This document shows positions 33,509 through 45,073 of a stretch of 64,000 nt of DNA, in pieces; position 1 is the first letter of the stretch; each line of letters begins with the position of its first letter. The stretch spans positions 4,876,946-4,940,945 of the forward strand of contig JAXIVH010000028.1 of assembly GCA_036785325.1 (NCBI GenBank). The letters run 5' to 3'. The position numbers were made by a program, and so were the translations under genes. The notes below the pieces were generated by a model, which had not been told where the DNA came from, did not search any database, and worked only from the letters and a program-made list of their open reading frames with translations. Origin of the DNA: Urophycis tenuis (lineage: Eukaryota; Chordata; Actinopteri; Gadiformes; Phycidae).

Positions 33509-34130
33509 TGAAACGTTGAAGGTATGTTTTTAGCTGCTGGGTAGACTTCAGTCAACCTGACGCAGTTTTGTCTGTGAGCAACAAAATTGCTCGCGGATGG
33601 GCTCATTTTGAGCGGGGAAATCGAAGCTTTCCAATGGCGTATGGCAAGACTATATTGACTCATGGGTCGTTGAAATACTTAGCTAATTAATTTGTGTTCA
33701 GTTAGGAAAGATTGATGTTAATTGAAACGTTGATGGTATGTTTTTAGCTGCTGGGTAGACTTCAGTCAACCTGACGCAGTTTTGTCTCTGAGCAACTAAA
33801 TTGGTCGGGGATGGGCTCATTTTAAGGGGGGAAATCTAAGCTTTCCAACGGCGTATGGCAAGACTATATTGACTCATGGTTCGTTGAAATACTAAGCTAA
33901 TTAATTTGTGTTCTGTAAGGAAAGATTAATGTTAATTGAAACGTTGAAGGTTTTTTTTTAGCTGTTGGGTAGACTTCAGTCAACCTGACGCAGTTTTGTC
34001 TTTGAGCAACCAAATTGATCAGAGATGAGCTCATTTTAAGCGGGGAAATCTAAGCTCTTCAACGACGTATGGCATGACTATATTTGCCCTAGGGTCGTCG
34101 AAATAATAAGCTGATTCATGTGTGTTCTGT
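33509..34130. repeat. 214-bp satellite array
   Basis: About three monomers between composite blocks 1 and 2. It matches the array at 43437-44060 variant by variant (for example GAGCAACAAAATTGCTCG and GAAGGTTTTTTTTTAGCTG). Confidence 0.93.
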
Positions 34131-34316
34131 TGGCTGTGGAAAGAAAATAGCACACAAGTCCTACCAAGTCAACTTTATTGTCAGTGATAAACATTAATAA
34201 ATAAACAGAATGGACATTGTATAAACAGTTGTATAAAAAGTGTAAACAGTATGAACAGTGTTCTTATAAAAGATATCAATATCAATACTGATCACGTGTG
34301 TATTTTATATTTCCAG

Positions 34317-34599
34317 ATTATTTGTTGATGAGCCAGAGCCTGTGACTCCCACCAACCGGCCCGTTCAGCCCACTGCGTTGTCGTCCTCCACCCGGCCGAA
34401 GCCTCCTGCGCCCACCCGCCTCCAGCCGAGGCCTCCTGCTGCGTCAGCCTGTGGCCCGCCCGCCCCCTGTGTCGGCAGCATCCATACCGCTGGTCCTCCC
34501 CGCACAGCCACAGGCCCCCTCCGTCCTGCTTCGTGGGCCATCCTGCAGCTGTCTCTGCAGTCATCGTGTGTCAAAACCATTCAAACTTGTATATGGTAA
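34317..34599 (+). CDS. Candidate exon A, copy 2
   Basis: Same acceptor and frame as copy 1. The TAG of copy 1 reads CAG here, so the frame runs on to TAA at 34597. IHTAGPP replaces THTAGPP. Confidence 0.4.
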
Positions 34600-34620
34600 C
34601 ATTTCAAAATGACACCAGTA

Positions 34621-34642
34621 TATTAGATTAGATTCAACTTTA
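34621..34642 (-). mobile_element. Minimal LINE 3'-tail insertion (~22 bp)
   Basis: TTAGATTAGATTCAACTTTA interrupts CAGTATAAATGAGG, as seen in blocks 1, 3 and 5. It is the reverse complement of the last bases of LINE A (TAAAGTTGAATCTAATCTAA), flanked by TA-rich short duplications. An identical insertion is in block 4. Confidence 0.75.
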
Positions 34643-34677
34643 TAAATGAGGACCTTGCAATAGGTTGTGTGTTACAG

Positions 34678-34842
34678 GACCCCCCTGGCATACAGCTGTA
34701 TGTCTCTGTGAAGGTGGTTGTGAAGAACGGCATCCGGCTGAACAAGTACAAGTGCCGGCAAGGCAGCAACTCTCTTGAGGGGTTGCACGCCCACCGGGTT
34801 AACGCCGTCCCTTCACAGCGATGTGGGATCATGCCGTTCCAA
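34678..34842 (+). CDS. Exon B, copy 2
   Basis: Same splice boundaries as copy 1, frame open. Differences from copy 1: KCRQGS for KCRRGS, AHRVNAV for AHLVNAI. Confidence 0.6.
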
Positions 34843-34853
34843 GTAAGTGATTA

Positions 34854-34945
34854 AAACACACACACACACACACACGTGCGCGCGCGCATATATAGACACA
34901 CACACACGCATATATACACACACATATATATATATATATATATAC
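34854..34945. repeat. Compound (CA)/(CG)/(TA) microsatellite
   Basis: Follows exon B copy 2. Contains GTGCGCGCGCGCATATAT. Confidence 0.95.
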
Positions 34946-35130
34946 TTAATCATAGCTGACCCTTTTTTTCCCCCTTCTCGGGGATTATGCTCCCAGTTTT
35001 GATCTCGGACGTCTGGTCACTTGTAGCATATAATAATATTCTATTACTGTTAAGCCAACTATGAATAACAAAACAGGCCAAAACATGTGTCCTTTATCAT
35101 AGCTACACGTATTACAAAAAAAACGTGTGA

Positions 35131-37460
35131 TTTGAAACGTTGAAGGTATGTTTTTAGCTGCTGGGTAGACTTCAGTTAACCTGACACAGTTTTGTCTGTG
35201 AGCAACCAAATTGCTCGCGGATGGGCTCCTTTTGAGCGGGGAAATCTAAGCTTTCCAACGGCGTATGGCAAGACTATATTCACCAAAGGATCGTTGAAAT
35301 ACTAATCTAATTAATTTGTGTTCTGTAAGGAAAGATTGATCTTAATTGAAACGTTGAAGGTATTTTTTTAGCTGCTGGGTAGACTTCAGTCAACCTGACG
35401 CAGTTTTGTCTGTGAGCAACCAGACTGCTCGCGGATGGGCTCAATTTAAGCGGGGAAATCTAAGCTTTCCAACGGCGTATGGCAAGACTATATTGACTCA
35501 TTGGTCGTTGAAATACTAAGCTAATTAATTTGTGATCTGTAAGGAAAGATTGATGTTAATTGAAACGTTGAAGGTATGTTTTTAGCTGCTGGGTAGACTT
35601 CAGTCAACCTGACGCAGTTTTGTCTCTGAGCAACCAAATTGCTTGGGGATGGGCTCATTTTAAGCGGGGAAATCTAAGCTTTCCAACGGCGTATGGCAAG
35701 ACTATATTCACCAAAGGGTCGTTGAAATACTAAGCTAATTAATTTGTGTTCTGTAAGGAAAGATTGATGTTAATTGAAACGTTTAAGGTATGTTTTTAGC
35801 TGCTGGGTAGACTTCAGTCAACCTGACGCAGTTTAGTCTGTGATCAACCAGACTGCTGGCGGATGGGCTCATTTTAAGCGGGGAAATCTAAGCTTTTCAA
35901 CGGCGTATGGCAAGACTATATTCACCAAAGGGCCGTTGAAATACTAAGCTAATTAATTTGTGTTCTGTAAGGAAAGATTCATGTTAATTGAAACGTTAAA
36001 GGTATGTTTTTAGCTGCTGGGTAGACTTCATTCAACCTGACGCAGTTTAGTCTGTGATCAACCAGACTTCTCGCGGATGGACTCATTTTAAGCGGGGAAA
36101 TCTAAGCTTTCCAACGGCGTATGGCAAGACTATATTGACTCATTGGTCGTTGAAATACTAAGCTAATTAATTTGTGATCTGTAAGGAAAGATTGATGTTA
36201 ATTGAAACGTTGAAGGTATGTTTTAAGCTGCTGGGTAGACTTCAGTCAACCTGACGCAGTTTTGTCTCTGAGCAACCAAATTGCTTGGGGATGGGCGCAT
36301 TTTAAGCGGGGAAATCTAAGCTTTCCAACGGCGTATGGCAAGACTATATTCACCAAAGGGTCGTTGAAATACTAAGCTAATTAATTTGTGTTCTGTAAGG
36401 AAAGATTGATGTTAATTGAAACGTTTAAGGTATGTTTTTAGCTGCTGGGTAGACTTCATTCAACTTGACGCAGTTTAGTCTGTGATCAACCAGACTGCTG
36501 GCGGATGGGCTCATTTTAAGCGGGGAAATCTAAGCTTTTCAATGGCGTATGGCAAGACTATATTCACCAAAGGGCCGTTGAAATACTAAGCTAATTAATT
36601 TGTGTTCTGTAAGGAAAGATTGATGTTAATTGAAACGTTAAAGGTATGTTTTAGCTGCTGGGTAGACTTCATTCAACCTGACGCAGTTTAGTCTGTGATC
36701 AACCAGACTGCTCGCGGATGGGCTCATTTTAAGCGGGGAAATCTAAGCTTTCCAACGGCGTACGGCAAGACTATATTGACTCATGGGTCGTTGAAATACT
36801 AAGCTAATTCATTTGTGTTCTGTAAGGAAAGATTGAAGTTAATTGAAACGTTGAAGGTATGTTTTTAGCTGCTGGGTAGACTTCAGTCAACCTGACGCAG
36901 TTTAGTCTGTGATCAACCAGACTGCTCGCGGATGGGCTCATTTTAAGCAGGGAAATCTAAGCTTTCCAACGGCGTATGGCAAGACTATATTGACTCATGG
37001 GTCGTTGAAATACTAAGCTAATTAATTTGTATTCTGTAAGGAAAGATTGATGTTAATTGAAACGTTGAAGGTATGTTTTTAGCTGCTGGGTAGACTTCAG
37101 TCAACCTGACGCAGTTTAGTCTGTGATCAACCAGACTGCTCGCGGATGGGCTCATTTTAAGCGGGGAAATCTAAGCTTTCCAACGGCGTATGGCAAGACT
37201 ATATTCACTAAAGTGTCGTTGAAATACTAAGCTGATTAATTTGTGTTCTGTAAGGAAAGATTGATGTTAATTGAAACGTTGAAGGTATGTCTTTAGCTGC
37301 TGGGTAGACTCCAGTCAACCTGACGCAGATTTGTCTGTGAGCAACCAAATTGCTCGGAGATGAGCTCATTTTAAACGGGGAAATCTAAGCTTTCCAACGA
37401 CGTATGGCATGACTATATTTGCCCACGGGTCGTCGAAATAATAAGCTGATTCATGTGTGT
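35131..37460. repeat. 214-bp satellite array (~11 monomers)
   Basis: Mixes monomers with GACTCAT(G/T)GGTCGTTG and with CACCAAAGGGTCGTTG, and monomers with GAGCAACCAAATTGCTC or GATCAACCAGACTGCTC. It ends with the diverged edge monomer at 37380-37460. Confidence 0.95.
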
Positions 37461-37505
37461 TCTGTTGGCTGTGGAAAGAAAATAGCACACAAGTCATACC
37501 AAGTC

Positions 37506-37857
37506 TGTTACGGCTCGCTCCTCTTCACCTTCACATCCACCCCTCCCCCTTCACTGACTGCTCCATGGCTCAGCTCAGCACACCTGCTCTCCCTCACCAA
37601 TCTCCGCACCTGTCTGCCATCCACAATCAACTGCTGCCAGTACAAAAGCCCAGTCTGCACTTCACTCTACGCCAGAGCTTCACCTGTCAACACGTATGTC
37701 TCTGGAGATCCAAGTTCAGCTGAGCCAACCTGCGGAGCCACCTAGACTCACCTACTCCTATCCCCACACAGACTATCAATAAATACGCCCACGGGCGTTA
37801 CCTGAACCTACGTCTCCTCATTGCTGTGCACTTGGGTCAAAATCACCAGCCGTAACA
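37506..37857 (+). repeat. 5' LTR of the chromovirus
   Basis: TGTTACGG...CCGTAACA, with the short inverted ends TGTTACGG/CCGTAACA and AATAAA near 37780. The leader GTAAGCTCTGGCCAAACGG follows; no obvious tRNA primer match was identified. Confidence 0.95.
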
Positions 37858-37887
37858 GTAAGCTCTGGCCAAACGGACCCAGCCAGC

Positions 37888-39755
37888 ATGACAGGGAAGA
37901 CTCCGCCCCTCGATCTGCTTCAGGCCCAGGAGACTTTAGCGCAACACTCTCGACTGCTATTGGAAGCCTCTACTGTTATTTCAACTATGAAGAACGACCT
38001 CCAAAAGGTTGCGAGCTCTCAGCACGCCCAGGCCTCTGCACAACAGGCCCAGGTCAGCCAACTCGCTTCCGCAGTCCAGGCCCTCACTGACCAGATCGCC
38101 GCCCTCAGAGCACAGGTCTCTTCACCCTCGGGTCCTCCGCCCTCGGGTCGTCCAGTTTCGGCGTCTGGGTCCAACTCAGTCCCCGAGCCAGACACGACTC
38201 CGCCTCGGGAGCCCCATCTTGTTGCCCCGGCTCTTTATGATGGGTCATTCACTCTCTGTCGGGAATTTCTCATGCAGTGTGAGTACGTTTTTGAGCTACA
38301 ACCTAGTATGTATTCCACTGCCACTGCTCGCATAGCTTACATTGCTAATCTGACCACAGGGCAGGCTCGCCGGTGGGTAATGGCTAGTCGAGAGGGCTCT
38401 GCACCCTATATGCAAGACTATGCAGCTTTCATCCAGGAATTTAAGACTGTTTTCGATCATGATGTTCATGGGCAGGATGCCGATTCAGCCCTTTCTACCC
38501 TCCAGCAGGGTTCGGTCTCCGTGGCGGAGTATGCCACAGAGTTTCGCATTCTTGCAGCCCGCTGCCAATGGAATGAGGCCGCGTTATTCAGTGCTTTCCG
38601 GCGCGGCTTGGCAGAGCCTGTGAAGGACGCCTTAGCTGGTAGAGATAAGCCCACTACCTTGAACCAGCTCATCTCCCTTTCCATTTCTCTGGATGAACGT
38701 CACCGGGAGCGAAAGCGAGAGAGGGCTTACCAGAGTCGTACCGCATCCAGGCCACTCCCCCCACCTCCAAGCCCCCTCAGCTCAGCAGCCAAGAGACAGG
38801 GCTCACCCGCTCGGGGGTTCCGAGTGAGCCGCCTGCTCAACCCCCAGTCCCTCTCCAGCAAAGCCAGGTTCATCGTCACTCTCGCCTGGCAGGGGCAGAC
38901 GCTCTCCACTCCAGCTCTGATCGACTCCGGGGCTGATGAGAGTTTTATTGACCATCAATACGCCCTGGAGGTGGGCCTTCCTATTGCACCCCTGGAGAGG
39001 TCACTTTCAGCCTTCGCTTTGGATGGACACCCCATGGGTCCCGTCACTCAGCGGTGTGACACTCTCACCCTCACTGTCTCTGGGAACCATGTGGAGAGCA
39101 TCCGTCCCTACATTATCAACTCCCCTGACACGCCATTCATCTTAGGCCGACCTTGGCTGGAGCTCCACACCCCCCACGTCTGTTGGAGCTCGGGCCGCAT
39201 CCTCAGCTGGAGCATTCCTTGCCATGCCCGCTGCCTTCGGTCTGCCCAGACGCCTTCCCCGGTTGAGCAACCAAGCCCTGTTCCTCCCGACCTCACCAAG
39301 ATCCCCGCCGAGTACCATGACTTGGCAGAGGCCTTCAGTAAGGAACGCGCTTGTACTCTTCCTCCCCACCGACCTTACGACTGTGCCATTGAGCTCCGTT
39401 CTGACGCCCAACTCCCAGTGAGTCGCCTCTACAATCTCTCTCTACCTGAGAAGGCGGCGATGGACCGTTACATTAATGATTGTCTGGCTGAGGGTCTTAT
39501 ACGCCCTTCCACATCTCCGGTGGCAGCGGGGTTCTTTTTTGTCAAGAAGAAGGGTGGGGATCTGAGGCCGTGCATAGACTACAGGCAGCTCAACAACATC
39601 ACAATCAAGAACAAATACCCTCTCCCCCTCATGAGCTCCAACTTTGAACCCCTCGTCGGTGCTACCATCTTCACCAAGTTGGACCTCCGGAACACGTACC
39701 ACCTTGTGCGTATCCGTGAGGGGGATGAGTGGAAGACCGCTTTCAAGACCCCCCC
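37888..39755 (+). pseudogene. Chromovirus gag, protease and N-terminal RT (frame 1)
   Basis: The ATG at 37888 is 30 nt after the 5' LTR. Residues 1-285 are gag-like, with a coiled-coil-prone start and a capsid-like YDGSFTLCREFLMQCEYVFE...WNEAALFSAFRRGL. No CCHC knuckle is present; a Pro/Ser-rich stretch and GFRVSRLL follow directly, suggesting an internal deletion. The protease motif LIDSGADESFI is near 344-354 and FILGRPWLELH near 417. RT begins near 480, with FFVKKKGGDLRPCIDYRQLN and [14 protein letters not shown]. The frame is lost in a run of seven C at 39749-39755 (six would keep it) within RT, so the polyprotein stops early as read. Confidence 0.9.
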
Positions 39756-42190
39756 GTGGACACTACGAATACCTGGTCATGCCCTTCGGACTCACTAACG
39801 CGCCCTCGGTCTTCCAGGCTCTCATGAACGACATGCTCAGGGACATGCTAGAGGTATTCGTGGTCCTCTACCTGGATGACATCCTTATATTCTCCCGGGG
39901 CCTTAAGGAGCATATCCAGCACGTCCGCATGGTCATCCAACGCCTCTTGGAGAACCGCCTTTTCATTAAGGCTGAGAAGTGCGTTTTTCACTCGCCTTCT
40001 GTGGAGTTCCTAGGACTCATTGTGGAGGATGGCTGCATTCGTCCTGACCCTCGCAAGGTCCAAGCAGTTGTTGACTGGCCCCAACCCTCCACCCGCAGAC
40101 AGCTCCAAGGCTTCCTAGGATTTGGAAACTTCTATCGCCGTTTCATTCGGAACTACAGCCGCATAGCTGCTCCCCTTACTCACCTCACCTCCACTCAACG
40201 TCCCTTCATCTGGACGCCTTCTGCCGATGCTGCCTTCTCTGCTCTCAAGGAGCATTTTGCCACAGCTCCAGTCCTCCTCCATCCGGACCCCTCCAGGCCC
40301 TTCATAGTGGAGGTGGATGCTTCGGAGGTTGGCGTAGGAGCTGTCTTGTCCCAGCGGTCAGCAAAGGACCAGAGGTTGCATCCCTGTGCCTTCTTCTCCC
40401 GCCGATTTAGTGCAGCAGAGGAGAACTATGATATCGGTAATAGAGAGCTGCTAGCGGTGGTGGCAGCCTTTGAGGAGTGGCGCCACTGGTTGGAGGGTGT
40501 GGAGGAGCCCACTGTGGTCTGGTCTGATCATAAGAATCTAACCTTCATCCGGGCTGCCAAACGCCTTAACTCTCGTCAGGCACGATGGGCACAGTTCCTG
40601 GATAGATTCAACTATACCCTTACCTACCGACCTGGCTCGAGTAACACCAAAGCTGACGCATTGTCCCGACTCCATGCACCTGAAAAATCCTCGTCCGAGC
40701 CTGAGCCCATTGTCCCTGCTTCTCGGATCATAGGGGTGGTCACCCTGAACATCGAAGCAGAGGTCAAACAGGCCCAACGTGCTGATCCCGGGCCAGGCGA
40801 CTGTCCTCCTCACCGCCTCTTCGTTCCTCAGGCGGTACGGTCTCAGGTGCTTCTGTGGGGCCATACCAGCAAGTTCGCTTGCCATCCCGGATTCCAACGG
40901 ACCCTCACCTTCCTCGGCCGGAGGTTTTGGTGGCCATCCATGAGGGCTGATGTCCGGGAGTTTGTCGCTGCCTGCTCCAGAGCCAAGGCGTCACATCAAC
41001 CACCAGCTGGGCTTCTGCGTCCTCTTCCTGTGCCCAGTCACCCTTGGTCGCACATTGCCTTGGACTTCGTATCCGGTTTTCCCCCTTCCCATGGAAACAC
41101 TGTCATTCTTACTGTGGTGGACCGGTTTTCCAAGGCGGTGCACCTGGTGGCGCTTCCTAAGCTCCCGTCCTCGGCTGAGACGGCTGATCTCCTCACCCAG
41201 CATGTATTCCGGCTCCACGGGCTTCCCACTAACATTCTTTCTGACCGGGGGCCCCAATTCACGTCTCAGGTCTGGCGAGCCTTCTGTAAGGAGATTGGCG
41301 CCACCGTAAGCCTCTCCTCAGGGTACCACCCACAGACCAATGGTCAAGCTGAACGCACGAACCAGAGTTTGGAGTCTGCCCTTCGCTGCGTCTCTGCCCT
41401 CCATCCCTCCTCCTGGAGCAAGGATCTACCCTGGGTGGAGTACTCGATCAACACCCTGACCTGCTCTGCCACCGGCAAGTCTCCATTTGAGGCGTCGCTG
41501 GGTTACCAACCCCCACTCTTCTCTCTCCAGGAGTCAGAGGCCTCTGTCCCCTCTGTCCAGGCCAACTTCCGGCGATGTCGGCGGGTGTGGAAGGAGGTCC
41601 GCGCCGCCCTGCTGCACTCCAATGAGCGCTCCTGCCGTGGGGCCAACCGTCGCCGCACTCCGGCACCGGTATACCAGGTTGGGCAACAGGTCTACCTCTC
41701 CTCTGCCGATCTGCCACTCCAGGTGTCCTCCAAGAAGTTGGCTCCGCGGTATGTCGGTCCCTTCGAGATCGACCACGTCCTGAGTCCAGCGGCTGTACGT
41801 CTCAGGCTTCCTACCCCCATGCGGCACGTGCATCCCGTGTTTCATGTGTCCAAGGTCAAGCCTGTCTCCTCCAGCCCTCTCATGCCCTCCGCCCCAGCCC
41901 CTCCGCCTCCTCAGATGGTTGACGGTCATCCCCAGTGGACGGTTCGCCGACTGCTGAAGGTGCGGCGCCGGGGTCGTGGATTCCAATACCTGGCGGACTG
42001 GGAGGGTGACGGGCCGGAGGAACGCAGTTGGATCTCTAGGAGGCTCATCATGAGTCCCTCTCTCCTACGGGACTTCTACCAGGCCAACCCCGACGCCCCC
42101 GGGCGGTCGCCCGGAGACGCCCCTCGGAGGGGGGGTCCTGTTACGGCTCGCTCCTCTTCACCTTCACATCCACCCCTCCCCCTTCACTGA
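39756..42190 (+). pseudogene. Chromovirus pol remainder: RT, RNase H, integrase, chromodomain (frame 2)
   Basis: Continues RT as [20 protein letters not shown] and [13 protein letters not shown] (catalytic YLDD), then RNase H ([38 protein letters not shown]). The integrase has [12 protein letters not shown] but only one Cys in [10 protein letters not shown] where the family has CxxC, so its zinc finger is probably broken by a ~9-bp deletion. The DDE residues are in [19 protein letters not shown] and [11 protein letters not shown]. The C-terminal chromodomain ([31 protein letters not shown]) places the element in the chromoviruses. It ends inside the 3' LTR. Confidence 0.92.
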
Positions 42191-42490
42191 CTGCTCCATG
42201 GCTCAGCTCAGCACACCTGCTCTCCCTCACCAATCTCCGCACCTGTCTGCCATCCACAATCAACTGCTGCCAGTACAAAAGCCCAGTCTGCACTTCACTC
42301 TACGCCAGAGCTTCACCTGTCAACACGTATGTCTCTGGAGATCCAAGTTCAGCTGAGCCAACCTGCGGAGCCACCTAGACTCACCTACTCCTATCCCCAC
42401 ACAGACTATCAATAAATACGCCCACGGGCGTTACCTGAACCTACATCTCCTCATTGCTGTGCACTTGGGTCAAAATCACCAGCCGTAACA
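42139..42490 (+). repeat. 3' LTR of the chromovirus
   Basis: 352 bp, one visible substitution from the 5' LTR. The pol frame runs about 17 codons into it. The polypurine tract is at about 42126-42138. Confidence 0.95.
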
Positions 42491-42641
42491 AAGTCACCTT
42501 TATTGTCAGTGATAAACATTAATAAATAAACAGTATGGACATTGTATAAACAGTTGTATAAAAAGTGTAAACGGTATGAACAGTGTTCTTATAAAAGATA
42601 TCAATATCAATACTGATCACGTGTGTATTTTATATTTCCAG

Positions 42642-42885
42642 ATTATTTGTTGATGAGCCAGAGCCTGTGACTCCCACCAACCGGCCCGTTCAGCCCACTG
42701 CGTTGTCGTCCTCCACCCGGCCGAAGCCTCCTGCGCCCACCCGCTCCACCCGCCTCCAGCCTGCTGCGTCAGCCTGTGGCCCGCCCGCCCCCTGTGTCGG
42801 CAGCACCCATACCGCTGGTCCTCCCCGCACAGCCACAGGCCCCCTCCGTCCTGCTTCTTGGGCCATCCTGCAGCTGTCCCTGTAG
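42642..42885 (+). CDS. Candidate exon A, copy 3
   Basis: Same acceptor. The Pro-rich core is rearranged: TRSTRLQPAASACG in place of TRLQPRPPAASACG. It ends at the same TAG as copy 1. Confidence 0.4.
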
Positions 42886-42980
42886 TCATTGTGTGTCAAA
42901 ACCATTCAAACTTGTATATGGTAACATTTCAAAATGACACCAGTATAAATGAGGACCTTGCAATAGGTTGTGTGTTACAG

Positions 42981-43145
42981 GACCCCCCTGGCATACAGCT
43001 GTATGTCTCTGTGAAGGTGGTTGTGAAGAACGGCATCCGGCTGAACAAGTACAAGTGCCGGCAAGGCAGCAACTCTCTTGAGGGGTTGCACGCCCACCGG
43101 GTTAACGCCGTCCCTTCACAGCGATGTGGGATCATGCCGTTCCAA
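42981..43145 (+). CDS. Exon B, copy 3
   Basis: Same boundaries, open frame, KCRQGS and AHRVNAV variants as in copy 2. Confidence 0.6.
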
Positions 43146-43156
43146 GTAAGTGATTA

Positions 43157-43218
43157 AAACACACACACACACACACACGTGCGCGCGCGCATATATAGAC
43201 ACACACACACGCATATAT

Positions 43219-43249
<31 letters not shown>
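43157..43249. repeat. Compound (CA)/(CG)/(TA) microsatellite
   Basis: Follows exon B copy 3. Confidence 0.95.
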
Positions 43250-43436
43250 CTTTAACATAGCTGACCCTTTTTTTCCCCCTCCTCGGGGATTATGCTCCCA
43301 GTTTTGATCTCGGACGTCTGGTCACTTGTAGCATATAATAATATTCTATTACTGTTAAGCCAACTATGAATAACAAAACAGGCCAAAACATGTGTCCTTT
43401 ATCATAGCTACACGTATTACAAAAAAAACGCGTGAA

Positions 43437-44057
43437 TTGAAACGTTGAAGGTATGTTTTTAGCTGCTGGGTAGACTTCAGTCAACCTGACGCAGTTTTGT
43501 CTGTGAGCAACAAAATTGCTCGCGGATGGGCTCATTTTGAGCGGGGAAATCGAAGCTTTCCAACGGCGTATGGCAAGACTATATTGACTCATAGGTCGTT
43601 GAAATACTTAGCTAATTAATTTGTGTTCAGTTAGGAAAGATTGATGTTAATTGAAACGTTGATGGTATGTTTTTAGCTGCTGGGTAGACTTCAGTCAACC
43701 TGACGCAGTTTTGTCTCTGAGCAACTAAATTGGTCGGGGATGGGCTCATTTTAAGGGGGGAAATCTAAGCTTTCCAACGGCGTATGGCAAGACTATATTG
43801 ACTCATGGTTCGTTGAAATACTAAGCTAATTAATTTGTGTTCTGTAAGGAAAGATTAATGTTAATTGAAACGTTGAAGGTTTTTTTTTAGCTGCTGGGTA
43901 GACTTCAGTCAACCTGACGCAGTTTTGTCTTTGAGCAACCAAATTGATCAGAGATGAGCTCATTTTAAGCGGGGAAATCTAAGCTTTCCAACGACGTATG
44001 GCATGACTATATTTGCCCTAGGGTCGTCGAAATAATAAGCTGATTCATGTGTGTTCT
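43437..44057. repeat. 214-bp satellite array
   Basis: About three monomers, near-identical to 33509-34130, part of the same segmental duplication. Confidence 0.93.
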
Positions 44058-44245
44058 GTTGGCTGTGGAAAGAAAATAGCACACAAGTCCTACCAAGTCA
44101 ACTTTATTGTCAGTGATAAACATTAATAAATAAACAGAATGGACATTGTATAAACAGTTGTATAAAAAGTGTAAACAGTATGAACAGTGTTCTTATAAAA
44201 GATATCAATATCAATACTGATCACGTGTGTATTTTATATTTCCAG

Positions 44246-44528
44246 ATTATTTGTTGATGAGCCAGAGCCTGTGACTCCCACCAACCGGCCCGTTCAGCCC
44301 ACTGCGTTGTCGTCCTCCACCCGGCCGAAGCCTCCTGCGCCCACCCGCCTCCAGCCGAGGCCTCCTGCTGCGTCAGCCTGTGGCCCGCCCGCCCCCTGTG
44401 TCGGCAGCATCCATACCGCTGGTCCTCCCCGCACAGCCACAGGCCCCCTCCGTCCTGCTTCGTGGGCCATCCTGCAGCTGTCTCTGCAGTCATCGTGTGT
44501 CAAAACCATTCAAACTTGTATATGGTAA
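44246..44528 (+). CDS. Candidate exon A, copy 4
   Basis: Same as copy 2, including the IHTAGPP variant and the extended frame to TAA. Confidence 0.4.
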
Positions 44529-44550
44529 CATTTCAAAATGACACCAGTAT

Positions 44551-44572
44551 ATTAGATTAGATTCAACTTTAT
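44551..44572 (-). mobile_element. Minimal LINE 3'-tail insertion, paralogue of 34621-34642
   Basis: Same sequence and same insertion point as in block 2. Confidence 0.75.
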
Positions 44573-44606
44573 AAATGAGGACCTTGCAATAGGTTGTGTG
44601 TTACAG

Positions 44607-44771
44607 GACCCCCCTGGCATACAGCTGTATGTCTCTGTGAAGGTGGTTGTGAAGAACGGCATCCGGCTGAACAAGTACAAGTGCCGGCGAGGCAGCAACT
44701 CTCTTGAGGGGTTGCACGCCCACCGGGTTAACGCCGTCCCTTCACAGCGATGTGGGATCATGCCGTTCCAA
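44607..44771 (+). CDS. Exon B, copy 4
   Basis: Same boundaries, open frame; combines KCRRGS (as copy 1) with AHRVNAV (as copy 2). Confidence 0.6.
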
Positions 44772-44782
44772 GTAAGTGATTA

Positions 44783-44844
44783 AAACACACACACACACAC
44801 ACACGTGCGCGCGCGCATATATAGACACACACACACGCATATAT

Positions 44845-44885
<41 letters not shown>
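44783..44885. repeat. Compound (CA)/(CG)/(TA) microsatellite
   Basis: Follows exon B copy 4; longest TA tract of the set. Confidence 0.95.
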
Positions 44886-44886
<1 letters not shown>

Positions 44887-45073
44887 TTAAACATAGCTGA
44901 CCCTTTTTTTCCCCCTTCTCGGGGATTATGCTCCCAGTTTTGATCTCGGACGTCTGGTCACTTGTAGCATATAATAATATTCTATTACTGTTAAGCCAAC
45001 TATGAATAACAAAACAGGCCAAAACATGTGTCCTTTATCATAGCTACACGTATTACAAAAAAAACATGTGATT

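Larger units (their letters stand above)
34131..35130. repeat. Composite repeat block 2
   Basis: Same order as block 1 but with an uninterrupted leader (TACCAAGTCAACTTTATTG), an empty site for the chromovirus. It carries a ~22-bp LINE-tail insertion before exon B. Confidence 0.85.
37506..42490 (+). mobile_element. Full-length chromovirus (Ty3/Gypsy, sushi-like)
   Basis: 4985 bp with two 352-bp LTRs and a 5-bp AAGTC duplication (37501-37505 and 42491-42495). The LTRs differ at one base seen by eye (G at 37812, A at 42445), so the insertion is young. A polypurine tract GGAGGGGGGGTCC abuts the 3' LTR. The polyprotein is broken by one frameshift, so this copy would depend on others. Confidence 0.95.
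42491..43436. repeat. Composite repeat block 3
   Basis: Paralogue of block 1, directly 3' of the full chromovirus. Same order of leader, exon A, exon B, microsatellite and tail. Confidence 0.85.
44058..45073. repeat. Composite repeat block 4
   Basis: Paralogue of block 2, including the same LINE-tail microinsertion at 44551-44572 and an empty chromovirus site. Confidence 0.85.

Noticed and set aside
39644..39755. Start of the second chromovirus frame upstream of the C-run
   Set aside because: It lacks an ATG and duplicates coding already used in frame 1; real pol coding in that frame begins at the frameshift.
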